A stretch of 55,908 nucleotides of DNA from a virus. Location of the stretch: the IMG/VR virus record IMGVR_UViG_3300042691_008053, positions 1-55,908 of that record; one strand, given 5' to 3'. The notes beneath the pieces are model-generated. The model was not told the origin of the DNA and did not search any database. It was given only the letters and a program-made list of their open reading frames with translations. Positions 19,564 through 27,709 of the stretch are shown piece after piece (position 1 is the first letter of the stretch; each line of letters begins with the position of its first letter). The position numbers were made by a program, and so were the translations under genes.

Positions 19564-20558
19564 TTTACTACCCCACCCCATCTATTTTTCATTTCAGATA
19601 AAACTTTTTCCGCTACGTGTATGTTCCTGTGTGAACCCCAGTGTGGTGTGCTGGTTGCAACCTTTCCAATATCTTTGGCATGATTAAAAAACACCACGTC
19701 CTCAGACTCTAAATCCTTATGGCAACCCGAAGCATCTAAAATATCCTTTTTATTTTTATCCAAATACCAACTCCAAACTGGTATATGAAAATAGCTTTGG
19801 TGATCCTTATTATTTTTTTGTAAATCTGCTATAAAATCCATTACGCTATATGAGTTACTCCAACAGGACCACATAAATTTAATACCTGCATTCTCGCAAT
19901 ATTGCTCAAGCATTAAAAGCATTTGCATATTTATAAAATATGCTGATTGCGGATTCATTACATCTTCTATTGCGTATGGTGCTTTTGCGTATATAGGTGT
20001 AAATACATCAACAGTAGCAATCTGCAATGGAGAAAAATCAACATCTTCTGTTTCTGTTTTCTTAAACTTTTTATAATATTCTGCCCAGTCCCATTTAGTT
20101 ATTGTGTTTGGGTCTGGAATAAACTCAATTCTTTCAAATGGTGGCAGCATACAATAAATATATTTTGGGTTTCCAAACTCCTTTATATATGCAAATGTTG
20201 AACGAACAACAGATCCTACTGAGTTGCCCTCATAAGCAATATTATGAACTGTTCCCAAAAAATTATCTTCTACAATATCTGAAAATCTATATTCTTTTGG
20301 CAAGGATGTGCCCCATGTTTGAGAGCATCCGTTTATCAGTAAGTCTGCTGCTTCAAAAAAATCCTTGTCTCTGAATCCATAGTTATTTAAAGAGTAGTTA
20401 ATACCCTCTTTATTCCATTCTTTAAACAACTTGCTAACTGTTGGAGCTCTATTAACAAATATTTGATTCTCTAATTTGTTTGAAGAAATAGCTTCGGCTG
20501 TTCTTTTGCCATCCTTGATATCCCAATCAATATACTTTTTACCGCCTTGATTATCCAT
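19560..20558 (-). CDS. SGNH-hydrolase-like protein A (332 aa)
   Basis: Block-I-like segment INGCSQTWGTSLP (about residue 77, nucleophile Ser79) after a strand, a Gly/Asn region (AYEGNSVGSV) and near the end PHWGSHRNIHVAEKV, a likely catalytic His block. The residue before the Ser is Cys where classic SGNH enzymes have Asp. The fold is inferred, not proven. It is a paralog of the next gene upstream. Coupled to the carbamoyltransferase (ATGA) and overlapping the paralog by 8 nt. Could add or remove acyl groups on a glycan; function uncertain. Confidence 0.65.
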   Translation of the reverse strand: MDNQGGKKYIDWDIKDGKRTAEAISSNKLENQIFVNRAPTVSKLFKEWNKEGINYSLNNYGFRDKDFFEAADLLINGCSQTWGTSLPKEYRFSDIVEDNFLGTVHNIAYEGNSVGSVVRSTFAYIKEFGNPKYIYCMLPPFERIEFIPDPNTITKWDWAEYYKKFKKTETEDVDFSPLQIATVDVFTPIYAKAPYAIEDVMNPQSAYFINMQMLLMLEQYCENAGIKFMWSCWSNSYSVMDFIADLQKNNKDHQSYFHIPVWSWYLDKNKKDILDASGCHKDLESEDVVFFNHAKDIGKVATSTPHWGSHRNIHVAEKVLSEMKNRWGGVVK

Positions 20559-21555
20559 TTAAAGTCTCCTCATAAAATTTTTCTGCGATATGAATGCTTG
20601 CGTGTGCACCTATGTGAGGGTTTTTGTGTTGATCGTAATCGTTTGCTATTTCCCAAAACATCCTATAGCCTGTGTTATTTGCGAGATCTTGATGACAATC
20701 AGGGTGGTCACCGCTAAAAGTTTTTTCGCTAAACCACCTAGAATCTATAGAAGTATAGCCTTTATAGTATTCATTTTGATTAGCAATCTCTTTGAAGAAT
20801 AAACTTTCATCTGGGTCCCAAAATCCATATCTTAAAAATATATTAGACTGATTGCAATATTGCTCAAGTAGTCTTAGTGACATTAAAGATTGATCATAAG
20901 CAATTTCTTCTGTGATAATTTCTTGTAAGATTAAAGGCAATTTATAAAATTTAGCATGCAGTTCGGGATTAACGCTGCCGTCAATTAATATGTCATTGTT
21001 ATGTGTTTCTTTAGATACCATAACTTCTGGAGTTCTTGGCAGCCTAAATCTCCAGAGTGGTGGCAAAAGAATAAATAATTTTTCTGGGTGACCAATTTCT
21101 TTAAAGTAAGCAAAAACTATTTCAACAATTCCTCTTACCGACTTACCTGGCTGCCCTAAATTATCTACATCTTTTGCGTTCAACTTTTCTTTTAAAATGT
21201 TTGGCCAGATTAGGGAGTCTGGAAGCCCAGTCCCCCATGTTTGTGAGCATCCTGCAACTAAAATCTCGGCAGGACTACCCTGAATAAAATTTTTACCTCT
21301 GTATAATTTTCTATTTATAGAATAGTTTTCTTGGCTAAAAAGGCTGTAGTCTGGATGGTTCTTATAGAAAATTTTATTTTTTAATTTATCTAGATAGTAT
21401 TCTTCTTTAGCTTGGCCCCATAGGTTAGGCTTATATGCATGCTTCTGAGAAAGATTTTGAAGACTAGGATATAGAAAATTATTTCTTTGACTGCTGCTAT
21501 AAAAGGTATCGGCTTTTCCTAATAGGGCGTCTCTAAATCTATTTTTTAGATTCAT
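20551..21555 (-). CDS. SGNH-hydrolase-like protein B (334 aa)
   Basis: Same plan as protein A: AGCSQTWGTGLP (Ser104), NLGQPGKSVRGIVEI (block with conserved Gly/Ser), LLPPLWRFRLP and C-terminal PHIGAHASIHIAEKFYEE. The shared blocks GCSQTWGT, LLPP and H-x-G-x-H-x-x-IH-x-AEK show common descent, but overall identity is low, so the duplication is old or the two came separately. Starts directly on the stop of the 30-residue basic peptide (TAATG). No signal peptide; cytoplasmic. Confidence 0.65.
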   Translation of the reverse strand: MNLKNRFRDALLGKADTFYSSSQRNNFLYPSLQNLSQKHAYKPNLWGQAKEEYYLDKLKNKIFYKNHPDYSLFSQENYSINRKLYRGKNFIQGSPAEILVAGCSQTWGTGLPDSLIWPNILKEKLNAKDVDNLGQPGKSVRGIVEIVFAYFKEIGHPEKLFILLPPLWRFRLPRTPEVMVSKETHNNDILIDGSVNPELHAKFYKLPLILQEIITEEIAYDQSLMSLRLLEQYCNQSNIFLRYGFWDPDESLFFKEIANQNEYYKGYTSIDSRWFSEKTFSGDHPDCHQDLANNTGYRMFWEIANDYDQHKNPHIGAHASIHIAEKFYEETLNG

Positions 21556-21647
21556 TAGTAAATATAATCTCCATTTTTTCTAATTCTTTTTTTACTCTTT
21601 TTTCTGTATAAGTATACGTATAAGCTGTAAAAAATATTCTTAATCAT
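21555..21647 (-). CDS. Tiny basic peptide (30 aa)
   Basis: MIKNIFYSLYVYLYRKKSKK then RIRKNGDYIY: a short aromatic/hydrophobic N-terminal part and a strongly basic end. GAAGG lies 8 nt before the ATG, the start overlaps the stop of the 76-aa gene by 8 nt and the stop overlaps the next ATG (TAATG). The signals on both ends fit a real coding unit or a translational relay peptide. No family. Confidence 0.5.
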   Translation of the reverse strand: MIKNIFYSLYVYLYRKKSKKRIRKNGDYIY

Positions 21648-21870
21648 TAACTGAACCTTCAACTATTTGCTGTACATATTCTGAAAAATGCTTTCTAATA
21701 TTACCCATAGGTCTATGTCCAGCAGCCTTCCAGATTCTTTTATATTCAATTACATTGCTGAAAGTTGTTGGGCACAAAACTAATCCGTTGTATTCCTTTA
21801 ATACCGTTGGAAGAGGAACATGCTTTCCACAACACTTACATTCTTTAGCTTTCTCTTGATAAGTACTCAT
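21640..21870 (-). CDS. Small Cys-containing phage protein (76 aa)
   Basis: CKCCGKHVP at residues 11-19 and a later Cys (VLCPTTF) give a probable zinc site; the second half IEYKRIWKAAGHRPMGNIRKHFSEYV is a conserved-looking helix. I recall related short proteins beside terminase genes in actinophages, unannotated. Its ATG overlaps the terminase stop (ATGA). May help packaging, but nothing proves it. Confidence 0.65.
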   Translation of the reverse strand: MSTYQEKAKECKCCGKHVPLPTVLKEYNGLVLCPTTFSNVIEYKRIWKAAGHRPMGNIRKHFSEYVQQIVEGSVND

Positions 21871-23669
21871 ATTATCATCATCCTGTCCATTGCGTCTCTT
21901 AAGTTTTCTGGCATTCTTGGAGCCCTAATCATATTATATGAGCTAGTTTCTCCGTCATCTTTTGTTCCAAAATCGTTGTCATAGCTCATAGATTCATATG
22001 TATGCACATTGATCTCTTCGCTTGTATCAAATTTACTTCTACTAATAGCATTGTAAATAGCTCCACAAACTGCATCCGCCAAGTCTTTAGAGCCTTTTCG
22101 TGGGTGGTCAACTCTATCTCTCATTATTTTAAGCTGAAGTAATTCATCTATAAGCAACTGTATGTGGGGCCCAGATAGTCTTTCTTCAGCCACAATCATT
22201 GCCATATCGTCATAATGTTTTTTAGCGACAGATAGAATCTCTGTATTGATGCCGTATTGTTTTAGTTGTTGCATCATATCATGAGAGTTCCATCTGTCAA
22301 AAGTACAAACCTTTATCTTAAACCCACGTGTTCTTAATGATAATATATAATCTTTTACTTCTGTAAAGTCTACGGACTTATCTGCTGTAGGGGTCCAGAA
22401 TCTAACAGCATCAATTTCAACCAAGGGTGCTGGTTGAGAATAGCTATCTGTAACTTTAATATTAACCCATTTGTTTACGTGCCCCATTGCAACTGCACAA
22501 TGGTCATGCTTTTGTGCTAGGTCTACGTGTAAGAAATATTCCTTGTCTGGATCTGGAATAAACCAATCTTCAAGTCTGCCAAATTTATCTACCGCAAGAT
22601 GTCCTTTATTAAAAGCCTTCTCCACCTTTTCTCTTGATTTAAAGAATGCATCGACAGCATCTGGTGGCATGCAAGCAAATCTAGATAATGCATCTAGTGG
22701 GTTTGTAAAAAAAGCTACCTTAAAATCATCAATCGTTCTAACTGGGTTTATCTCCCAAGTGGGACGCTTAAGAGCGTATACTTTTGGAATCTTATATGAA
22801 ACAATATGATCTTCTTCCCACTCTACGCTAAACTCATTTCCCTCTGTTCCATCTGGAAGATCTTCATCCATTTTAAACTTATGATCACGAATAACAGTTT
22901 CTTTTTCTGCCACAACCGCATTGTATCTTTGTTGAATATAATCATTCTTATATCTAGGAAATGACAGCAATATAACCTTGCCGAAGTCTGGAAAGCGAGA
23001 GTCTACTGATGCACGGTACATGTCATATATAGCTGCACCTGTCTTTGCTTGCTCGTGGCCAGTTGTATTGTCTATTGCAAAGCCAGAAATCTCATCGAGG
23101 ATAACAACAATTACGTTGTATCCTTCCCAAGCCTCACGCTCTGAGTGACCTGAGTGTACTGTAATGGCTTTATCAAATTTAACTTCTGAAGCCTTATCGT
23201 TATACTTACCTGCGAACCAAGGTGACTTATCGATACGTGTTTTAAATCCCTTAAAGAATACGTTGCTTGCCTGCTGAGAGTTAATAGCAATGTTAATAAT
23301 GTCAATGCTATCTCCTGGAGGTTTTCCATAATATGTTGCTGGATCTTTGAGGCATAGTAAAAGATATACAATGTATGCTACTGCAATTGTCGAACAATAA
23401 TCTTTTCCAGAACCTTTTCCAAGCTGAGCAACAACTTCGTTAGCGGTCTGCTTAAATCTTATTTTTCCTTCTTGTTCTCCAAATAACTTGACGAGGGTTG
23501 ACTCTTTGTAGATCTGCGAACTTTTTTCAATAAGCGTGTACTGGTAGTCGGAAAGTTCTGGAAGCCCAAGGTATTCTGGACTTCTAACAAACGTTCTAAG
23601 ATCGACTGGTTTTTCATCAAACTCCTCACCATCGAGCATGTCGATAAGGTCATTAAAATCAAACGACAT
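21867..23669 (-). CDS. terL: Terminase large subunit (600 aa)
   Basis: Packaging motor with an N-terminal ATPase (Walker A GKGSGKD at residues 84-90, Walker B VIVVILDEIS) and a C-terminal RNase-H-like nuclease (HVDLAQKHDHCAVAMGHV with its first Asp; CTFDRWNSHDMMQQL; a later DLADAV acid). The length is on the long side for the family. It overlaps the small terminase by 11 nt, and the small Cys protein follows by ATGA. Position between replication and modification genes, far from the tail module, is unusual. Confidence 0.92.
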   Translation of the reverse strand: MSFDFNDLIDMLDGEEFDEKPVDLRTFVRSPEYLGLPELSDYQYTLIEKSSQIYKESTLVKLFGEQEGKIRFKQTANEVVAQLGKGSGKDYCSTIAVAYIVYLLLCLKDPATYYGKPPGDSIDIINIAINSQQASNVFFKGFKTRIDKSPWFAGKYNDKASEVKFDKAITVHSGHSEREAWEGYNVIVVILDEISGFAIDNTTGHEQAKTGAAIYDMYRASVDSRFPDFGKVILLSFPRYKNDYIQQRYNAVVAEKETVIRDHKFKMDEDLPDGTEGNEFSVEWEEDHIVSYKIPKVYALKRPTWEINPVRTIDDFKVAFFTNPLDALSRFACMPPDAVDAFFKSREKVEKAFNKGHLAVDKFGRLEDWFIPDPDKEYFLHVDLAQKHDHCAVAMGHVNKWVNIKVTDSYSQPAPLVEIDAVRFWTPTADKSVDFTEVKDYILSLRTRGFKIKVCTFDRWNSHDMMQQLKQYGINTEILSVAKKHYDDMAMIVAEERLSGPHIQLLIDELLQLKIMRDRVDHPRKGSKDLADAVCGAIYNAISRSKFDTSEEINVHTYESMSYDNDFGTKDDGETSSYNMIRAPRMPENLRDAMDRMMII

Positions 23670-24195
23670 CGGATGCCTCTACTGGCACTGATTCGATTAC
23701 TCCAGTTATCTGAGACAATCTTTTTGCAACATCCATCTTGCACTTAGGACATGTTGAGGTTACTTCCTTTAAAATTTTAACAAGGACCTCTTGCTTGCGC
23801 TCTGTTTCTGCAATTTGAGATGCTATTTCATTATTTTCAAGAACACCTATAGACTGCAACATTGCAATCCTTTTAGTTTCAATATCTGCAATAAGCTTTA
23901 GTGCGCCAGACTTAATTCCTAGCTGACCAGACGTATCTGCATCTTCAACTGTCTTCCACGCTTCTTTGATAAGCATTGCATAATGTTGGTCAGCACCAGA
24001 TATAGCTTCTCTAGCACGATCTCTTATGTTGTTGTCATTATGAACGACATCTTTCCAGTCGTCAATTAACTCTAATACTTCTTTGCGCTGGATACCAGTA
24101 ATTGTGGCGATTTGGGTAGGAGTACTTCCTTTAAGAAGTTCTTCAACAACCCTATTCATTCTATCAAAATGCTGTGATAATTCTATTTCGCTCAT
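23659..24195 (-). CDS. terS: Probable small terminase subunit (178 aa)
   Basis: An N-terminal helix-turn-helix (VEELLKGSTPTQIATITGIQ, KEVLELIDDW) is followed by a long central helix (DIETKRIAMLQSIGVLENNEIASQ) and a CPKC pair near residue 150 that may bind zinc. DNA recognition plus an oligomerising helix, placed directly upstream of terL, fits a small terminase. Assigned by context and fold, not by a signature. Its ATG is 6 nt after a -10 hexamer, giving a leaderless start under a strong promoter. Confidence 0.72.
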   Translation of the reverse strand: MSEIELSQHFDRMNRVVEELLKGSTPTQIATITGIQRKEVLELIDDWKDVVHNDNNIRDRAREAISGADQHYAMLIKEAWKTVEDADTSGQLGIKSGALKLIADIETKRIAMLQSIGVLENNEIASQIAETERKQEVLVKILKEVTSTCPKCKMDVAKRLSQITGVIESVPVEASDVV

Positions 24196-24201
24196 TAATC
24201 T

Positions 24202-24230
24202 ATTGTACTTTTAGTCGACTAAAATGTCAA
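24202..24230 (-). promoter_or_regulatory. Leaderless promoter TTGACA-17-TACAAT with central palindrome
   Basis: Consensus TTGACA (24225-24230), 17-nt spacer, TACAAT (24202-24207), 6 nt to the terS ATG. The spacer holds a perfect 16-bp palindrome TTTTAGTCGACTAAAA (24209-24224). Its core TAGTCGACTA recurs at the tail-gene promoter near 46.68 kb. Confidence 0.75.
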
Positions 24231-24559
24231 TTAGAATTAGCCTTAGCAATCTTAAGAAGAATTAAATAGCCTATCATGTCATCAATATCATTATCTCCAG
24301 CAAAGCCAGACCCATTCTTAATTCTATTTATCTTGTCATCAATACGAATCTTAATCTGCTCTTGATTATCCGCCTGCGAAAATATTCTAATTGGAGATAA
24401 GGCTGAGTCTCCGTAAGATATATTCTTTTCAATTAGCATCTGTGCCACCTCAAGACACTGGGTAATAATCTTATTTCCAGATGGTGCGTCTGTTGCCATT
24501 AGCTGTAAATCAGTTACCCATAACTGAAAACCATTTTGTTTATTTGGATATCCAAACAT
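24227..24559 (-). CDS. DUF1599/MazG-like nucleotide-associated protein (110 aa)
   Basis: Helical protein with CLEVAQMLIEKNISYGDSAL, then IRIDDKINRI and DIDDMIGYLILLKIAK. The 'YG-D ... R-x-DK-x-x-R ... D-x-D-x-x-GY' arrangement matches the DUF1599-like family, helical relatives of dUTPase/MazG folds found in phages and associated with nucleotide modification or cleanup. Coupled to the methyltransferase (TAATG). Substrate unknown. Confidence 0.7.
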   Translation of the reverse strand: MFGYPNKQNGFQLWVTDLQLMATDAPSGNKIITQCLEVAQMLIEKNISYGDSALSPIRIFSQADNQEQIKIRIDDKINRIKNGSGFAGDNDIDDMIGYLILLKIAKANSN

Positions 24560-25110
24560 TATTCCGCCTTTTTGTTTAGTGTTGCAATAAAATGATCATC
24601 AATAGGGTTATTGGGATCTTTTGAATACTCTATGGTGTCTATTGTAAAATATTTTTCAACAATTGGCAACACCTGTGATGCAGAATGATCAATCCATGTT
24701 CGGCTATGAAGTACAAGCCTGTCCACTATTTGAGACAAATCTTTTAGATATGAGTTTAACTCCGCATCATCTATATGCTGAAATACAAGACTAGCTAATG
24801 CTAAATTAAACTTAAACCCTTTTACGTAGTCCCAGTCGGTGGTATAGGATATATTATTTAATTTGTTTTCTTGTGGCACTAAACCTATCATGCTTGGGAG
24901 ATCAAATGCAATAACCTTGTCATATGTTTCTGCAAGAGCTACGGAGTTTCTTCCGACCCCACATCCAAAATCTAATGCGGTCTCTCCATTTCCAAACAAA
25001 GATTTAATCTCATCATATACTGGCATATCTTTAAGTGGTCCACTGTATCCAGTAAGAATTAGATCTCCAGCTGTTTCTTTATTGGCGCCTAGCCATACGT
25101 CTTTGCTCAT
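24559..25110 (-). CDS. SAM-dependent methyltransferase-like protein (183 aa)
   Basis: Class I Rossmann methyltransferase: motif I ALDFGCGVGRNSVALAE (about residue 45), acidic end of strand 2 (KVIAFDLPSM), and LALASLVFQHIDD in place of motif IV, more like small-molecule or protein methyltransferases than DNA methyltransferases (no DPPY). Length is near the minimal domain. Overlaps the HTH protein upstream by 4 nt (ATGA). Substrate unknown. Confidence 0.78.
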   Translation of the reverse strand: MSKDVWLGANKETAGDLILTGYSGPLKDMPVYDEIKSLFGNGETALDFGCGVGRNSVALAETYDKVIAFDLPSMIGLVPQENKLNNISYTTDWDYVKGFKFNLALASLVFQHIDDAELNSYLKDLSQIVDRLVLHSRTWIDHSASQVLPIVEKYFTIDTIEYSKDPNNPIDDHFIATLNKKAE

Positions 25111-25253
25111 CTTTTTTTAATTAATCCAAACTGGTCTAAGTACCTTTGTATAGTCATTGCGGAAACTCCGCATTCTTTTCCGATCTCTGTAACGGTTTTC
25201 TTTTGAATCACATATCTTCTATAAAGCCACTCTTTGCTTTGATAATATTTCAT
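25107..25253 (-). CDS. Small helix-turn-helix protein (48 aa)
   Basis: Begins MKYYQSKEWLYRRYV; residues 19-44 (KTVTEIGKECGVSAMTIQRY) are a compact helix-turn-helix like those of resolvase C-termini or sigma region 4, ending DQFGLIKKR. Both start and stop overlap neighbours by 4 nt (ATGA on both sides). A possible phage transcription regulator or DNA-sequence reader. The smallest convincing DNA-binding protein here. Confidence 0.7.
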   Translation of the reverse strand: MKYYQSKEWLYRRYVIQKKTVTEIGKECGVSAMTIQRYLDQFGLIKKR

Positions 25254-25816
25254 CTTTCAGTCAATACCTTGTTAGCATAATGTGCAATACCAAAGCTATC
25301 TGCAACGTCAAAATCCACCACATTTAAATTATACTTTCTATTAAAGTAGTCAGCAGTTCTCTGCTTTCTCATATTGCGTAACTGATTCTTATACCAGGAT
25401 TCTGCGTATCCTGGATTGGCTAATCTTATTGCAGACTTTTCATCTTTCGTTGGATTTTTGTTGCCAATGTGCGCCTGCCACGAGGATGGGCTAATAGTAA
25501 TAACCTTAGACCCAGTAGACATAAGCTCAGCAATAACAACTCCATAGACATAAGACAATTTTATCACAGCATCGGGTGATCTGACAAGTATGGCACCCTC
25601 CACCGCAATATAATCGCTTTTTAATTCATCAAGCATTAGATTCATTCTTAATTTAGCATTATATATTTTTTCATATATATCTTGTCCCACTAGGTCTATC
25701 TTGCCCCACTTTAAAGGAATATCATTTTCCATAAGGCAAAAAGCAATAGAGTTGGTAGATGCGTCTATGCCTAAAACTCTATTCGCCTGTATCTTCTTTA
25801 AGCTAGCTAACGTCAT
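25250..25816 (-). CDS. RuvC-like Holliday junction resolvase (188 aa)
   Basis: RNase-H-fold resolvase with Asp18 (VLGIDASTNSIAF), Glu in YIAVEGAILVRSPDAV and the acidic pair near the C-terminus (NVVDFDVADSFGIAHY). The motif order matches RuvC and phage relatives that cut four-way junctions during recombination or before packaging. Overlaps the zinc-finger gene upstream by 14 nt and belongs to the recombination operon with RecA and the exonuclease. Confidence 0.82.
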   Translation of the reverse strand: MTLASLKKIQANRVLGIDASTNSIAFCLMENDIPLKWGKIDLVGQDIYEKIYNAKLRMNLMLDELKSDYIAVEGAILVRSPDAVIKLSYVYGVVIAELMSTGSKVITISPSSWQAHIGNKNPTKDEKSAIRLANPGYAESWYKNQLRNMRKQRTADYFNRKYNLNVVDFDVADSFGIAHYANKVLTER

Positions 25817-26081
25817 TTATCCTCTTTAAAATAGAATCAACATTACCTGTATTTATATTTTTCTCACAAGAAGAGCATATTGTATTTTTGTTATACCTAC
25901 TTAACTGGATCTTGCATCTCTTGCAAAGTCTTTCGGCTCCATTTTTAATTGCTTTTTTCTCATAATACTTTTCCATAATTCTTTTATTAGTTGCAATTCT
26001 ACAGCATTCATCCTTGCAATACTTTTGATTATGTGTTTTAGGTGTAAACTTTTTCTTACACTCTTTGTTTTCGCAAATCAT
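25803..26081 (-). CDS. Double zinc-finger protein (92 aa)
   Basis: First finger CENKEC...YCKDEC (residues 3-8 and 21-26, with TPKTHNQKYC as in many small zinc proteins); second CKRC...CSSC (about 53-56 and 69-72). A basic helix (NKRIMEKYYEKKAIKNG) joins them. Probably nucleic-acid binding. Its ATG overlaps the exonuclease stop (ATGA). Confidence 0.7.
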   Translation of the reverse strand: MICENKECKKKFTPKTHNQKYCKDECCRIATNKRIMEKYYEKKAIKNGAERLCKRCKIQLSRYNKNTICSSCEKNINTGNVDSILKRINDVS

Positions 26082-26869
26082 ACAAGAGGAACCTCAAACT
26101 TTTCAATTTGCACCGTACCAAGTGGGGTATCCTTAGAATAGCACTCTTTCTTAACTGGACAGTAGGTGCATGGCATCTTTGATTTAGTTGCTCCAGAAGG
26201 TCTCATCGGAAGATCTCCATCCTTAAAGTTATCCCAGACTTCGCACATCCACAAGAATGTATCCTCAATGATCTTTGTATTCTTTTCATTCATTGAGATT
26301 GGAATTACAAGCACCTCTTGAGTGTTCTTGTTTTCATATAGAAAAAATCCCTCTTTAGCATTCTTCAGCTTCATATATGTTAATAGCTGAAGCATATGGT
26401 TAGCTGTTGGCTTCATCTCTGATTGCCTTGTATCCCATACTTCCTGCTTAGCCGTTTTAATTTCACCAATTACAGTTTCGCCGTCGTACTCCATAATAAG
26501 ATCTATAAAGCCTCTGATTGGTGGATACTCATTGATAATCTCTTCTTCTTCTGCTCTAAACTGTGGCATAGATGCAATAAGTTTTTGAAGTCTTTCATGT
26601 GCCTGTGTTCCTTGTGCCATATTTGCAACAGCAACAGCATCATTATCATCAATAAACATTGCGCCAGAGAATGCCATGTACCAGTATCGTGGGCACGTTC
26701 CGTGTCCATATCCTAGTGAGCTTGGACTAAATGACTTCTTTGTCATCTCTCCATCTGCACGTTTAGTATTTCGATACGACTCATCAAGAAGTTGGGCAAA
26801 CAATTCTGGATCAAAGAATTTGCCAGTGTGCTTTTTAAACTTTAGATTCTTTACTATATCTCTACCCAT
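26078..26869 (-). CDS. Cas4-like Fe-S PD-(D/E)XK exonuclease (263 aa)
   Basis: RecB-family nuclease: GFIDLIMEYDGETVIGEIKT carries the D...ExK catalytic core. Four Cys are placed as in Cas4/AddB-type Fe-S nucleases: Cys59 (GTCPRYWY) and Cys234, Cys237, Cys243 (MPCTYCPVKKEC). The family resects DNA ends and works with single-strand-annealing or RecA-type proteins. It sits in an operon with RecA, SSB and a RuvC-like resolvase, making recombination-dependent replication or repair likely. No CRISPR array or other cas gene is present. Confidence 0.87.
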   Translation of the reverse strand: MGRDIVKNLKFKKHTGKFFDPELFAQLLDESYRNTKRADGEMTKKSFSPSSLGYGHGTCPRYWYMAFSGAMFIDDNDAVAVANMAQGTQAHERLQKLIASMPQFRAEEEEIINEYPPIRGFIDLIMEYDGETVIGEIKTAKQEVWDTRQSEMKPTANHMLQLLTYMKLKNAKEGFFLYENKNTQEVLVIPISMNEKNTKIIEDTFLWMCEVWDNFKDGDLPMRPSGATKSKMPCTYCPVKKECYSKDTPLGTVQIEKFEVPLV

Positions 26870-27208
26870 TTAGGAGTTATACCTCACAACATATTTAAGC
26901 GCATCTACCAACTTGTCTATGGACTCTTTTACAGAATAATATATATTCTTCTTGTTATTGTTTTCTGTTCCAGCTTTGTCCTTAGCAATTGTAGAATATA
27001 CAGATGCAAGCACAGCAAATTTAGTTGACATTGCTTGAAGCTCCATAATTAAATGAGGTGCTTTTGCTGATGGGACATCAGGATTCATTAACAATTTTAC
27101 CACAATAGAAAGAGCTTTGTCTAAATGTTCATCTTTCATAAAGTCATGTAGGTCATTGAACTCTGTAATATTGCTAATTAGCTCAAGGGTATTTTTATCC
27201 TCTGTCAT
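26870..27208 (-). CDS. Helical hypothetical protein (112 aa)
   Basis: Mostly alpha-helical (LIMELQAMSTKFAVLASVYS, KESIDKLVDALKYVVRYNS) with no Cys. Located between SSB and the Cas4-like exonuclease and only 1 base from the latter, it probably aids recombination or replication; related short proteins are common in phage recombination operons. AAGAGGAT precedes the ATG. No known fold recognised. Confidence 0.65.
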   Translation of the reverse strand: MTEDKNTLELISNITEFNDLHDFMKDEHLDKALSIVVKLLMNPDVPSAKAPHLIMELQAMSTKFAVLASVYSTIAKDKAGTENNNKKNIYYSVKESIDKLVDALKYVVRYNS

Positions 27209-27299
27209 TTTTAATCCTCTTATCCCACTTGTCTATAAACAATCCCAAAGGGTATCCCAGCGTAAAGCCTAGGACCAAACCCATTAAAAATGTGTTCAT
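27195..27299 (-). CDS. Tiny single-pass membrane protein (34 aa)
   Basis: MNTFLMGLVLGFTLGYPLGL is one membrane span, followed by FIDKWDKRIKNDRG, so the basic end should face the cytoplasm. The start overlaps the SSB stop (TAATG) and the stop overlaps the next start by 14 nt. Too short for a motif. Could be a real micro-protein in the operon. Confidence 0.5.
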   Translation of the reverse strand: MNTFLMGLVLGFTLGYPLGLFIDKWDKRIKNDRG

Positions 27300-27709
27300 T
27301 AAAATGGAACCTTGCCCTCTGATACATCCCACTTAGATGGAGCTGACCATGAGTTATCAAACTCTGGAGCAAAGTCTTTCTTAGACAAAGACCATGTAGT
27401 TACGGCAATTGTATCTGCATTAACATCATAAGATGTACGATTATTTCCTTCTTTATCTTTCCAGGTTTCTTCGTAGATCTTGCCTACAATAACTACTTCT
27501 TGACCTTTCTTAAGGGTAGCAATACTTTGTTCCGCCAAACTCTTCCACGCCTTGACTGTCCACCAGGAAGTATCCTTGTCGTCCCAATTGCCTGTTGAAT
27601 CATTCTTTACACGATCATTAGACACAATACGCAATCTAACTCCGCCTCCATTAAGCTTAACTGGATCTTGTCCTACTCTGCCAACTATTGTGATTGTTGG
27701 ATTAGCCAT
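27299..27709 (-). CDS. ssb: Single-stranded DNA-binding protein (136 aa)
   Basis: OB-fold typical of bacterial SSB: TITIVGRVGQDPVKLNGGGV, RLRIVSNDRV, DTSWWTVKAWKSLAEQSIAT, GQEVVIVGKIYEE and TSYDVNADTIAVT. The short C-terminus ends EGKVPF, an abridged form of the DDDIPF tip that contacts partner proteins in host SSB. GGGAGGAAAA before the ATG. A second, gp32-like protein in the replication region may share the work. Confidence 0.92.
   Translation of the reverse strand: MANPTITIVGRVGQDPVKLNGGGVRLRIVSNDRVKNDSTGNWDDKDTSWWTVKAWKSLAEQSIATLKKGQEVVIVGKIYEETWKDKEGNNRTSYDVNADTIAVTTWSLSKKDFAPEFDNSWSAPSKWDVSEGKVPF

Noticed and set aside
26078-26869. Cas4-like protein as sign of a CRISPR system
   Set aside because: No repeat-spacer array or other cas gene; the neighbours are phage recombination genes.
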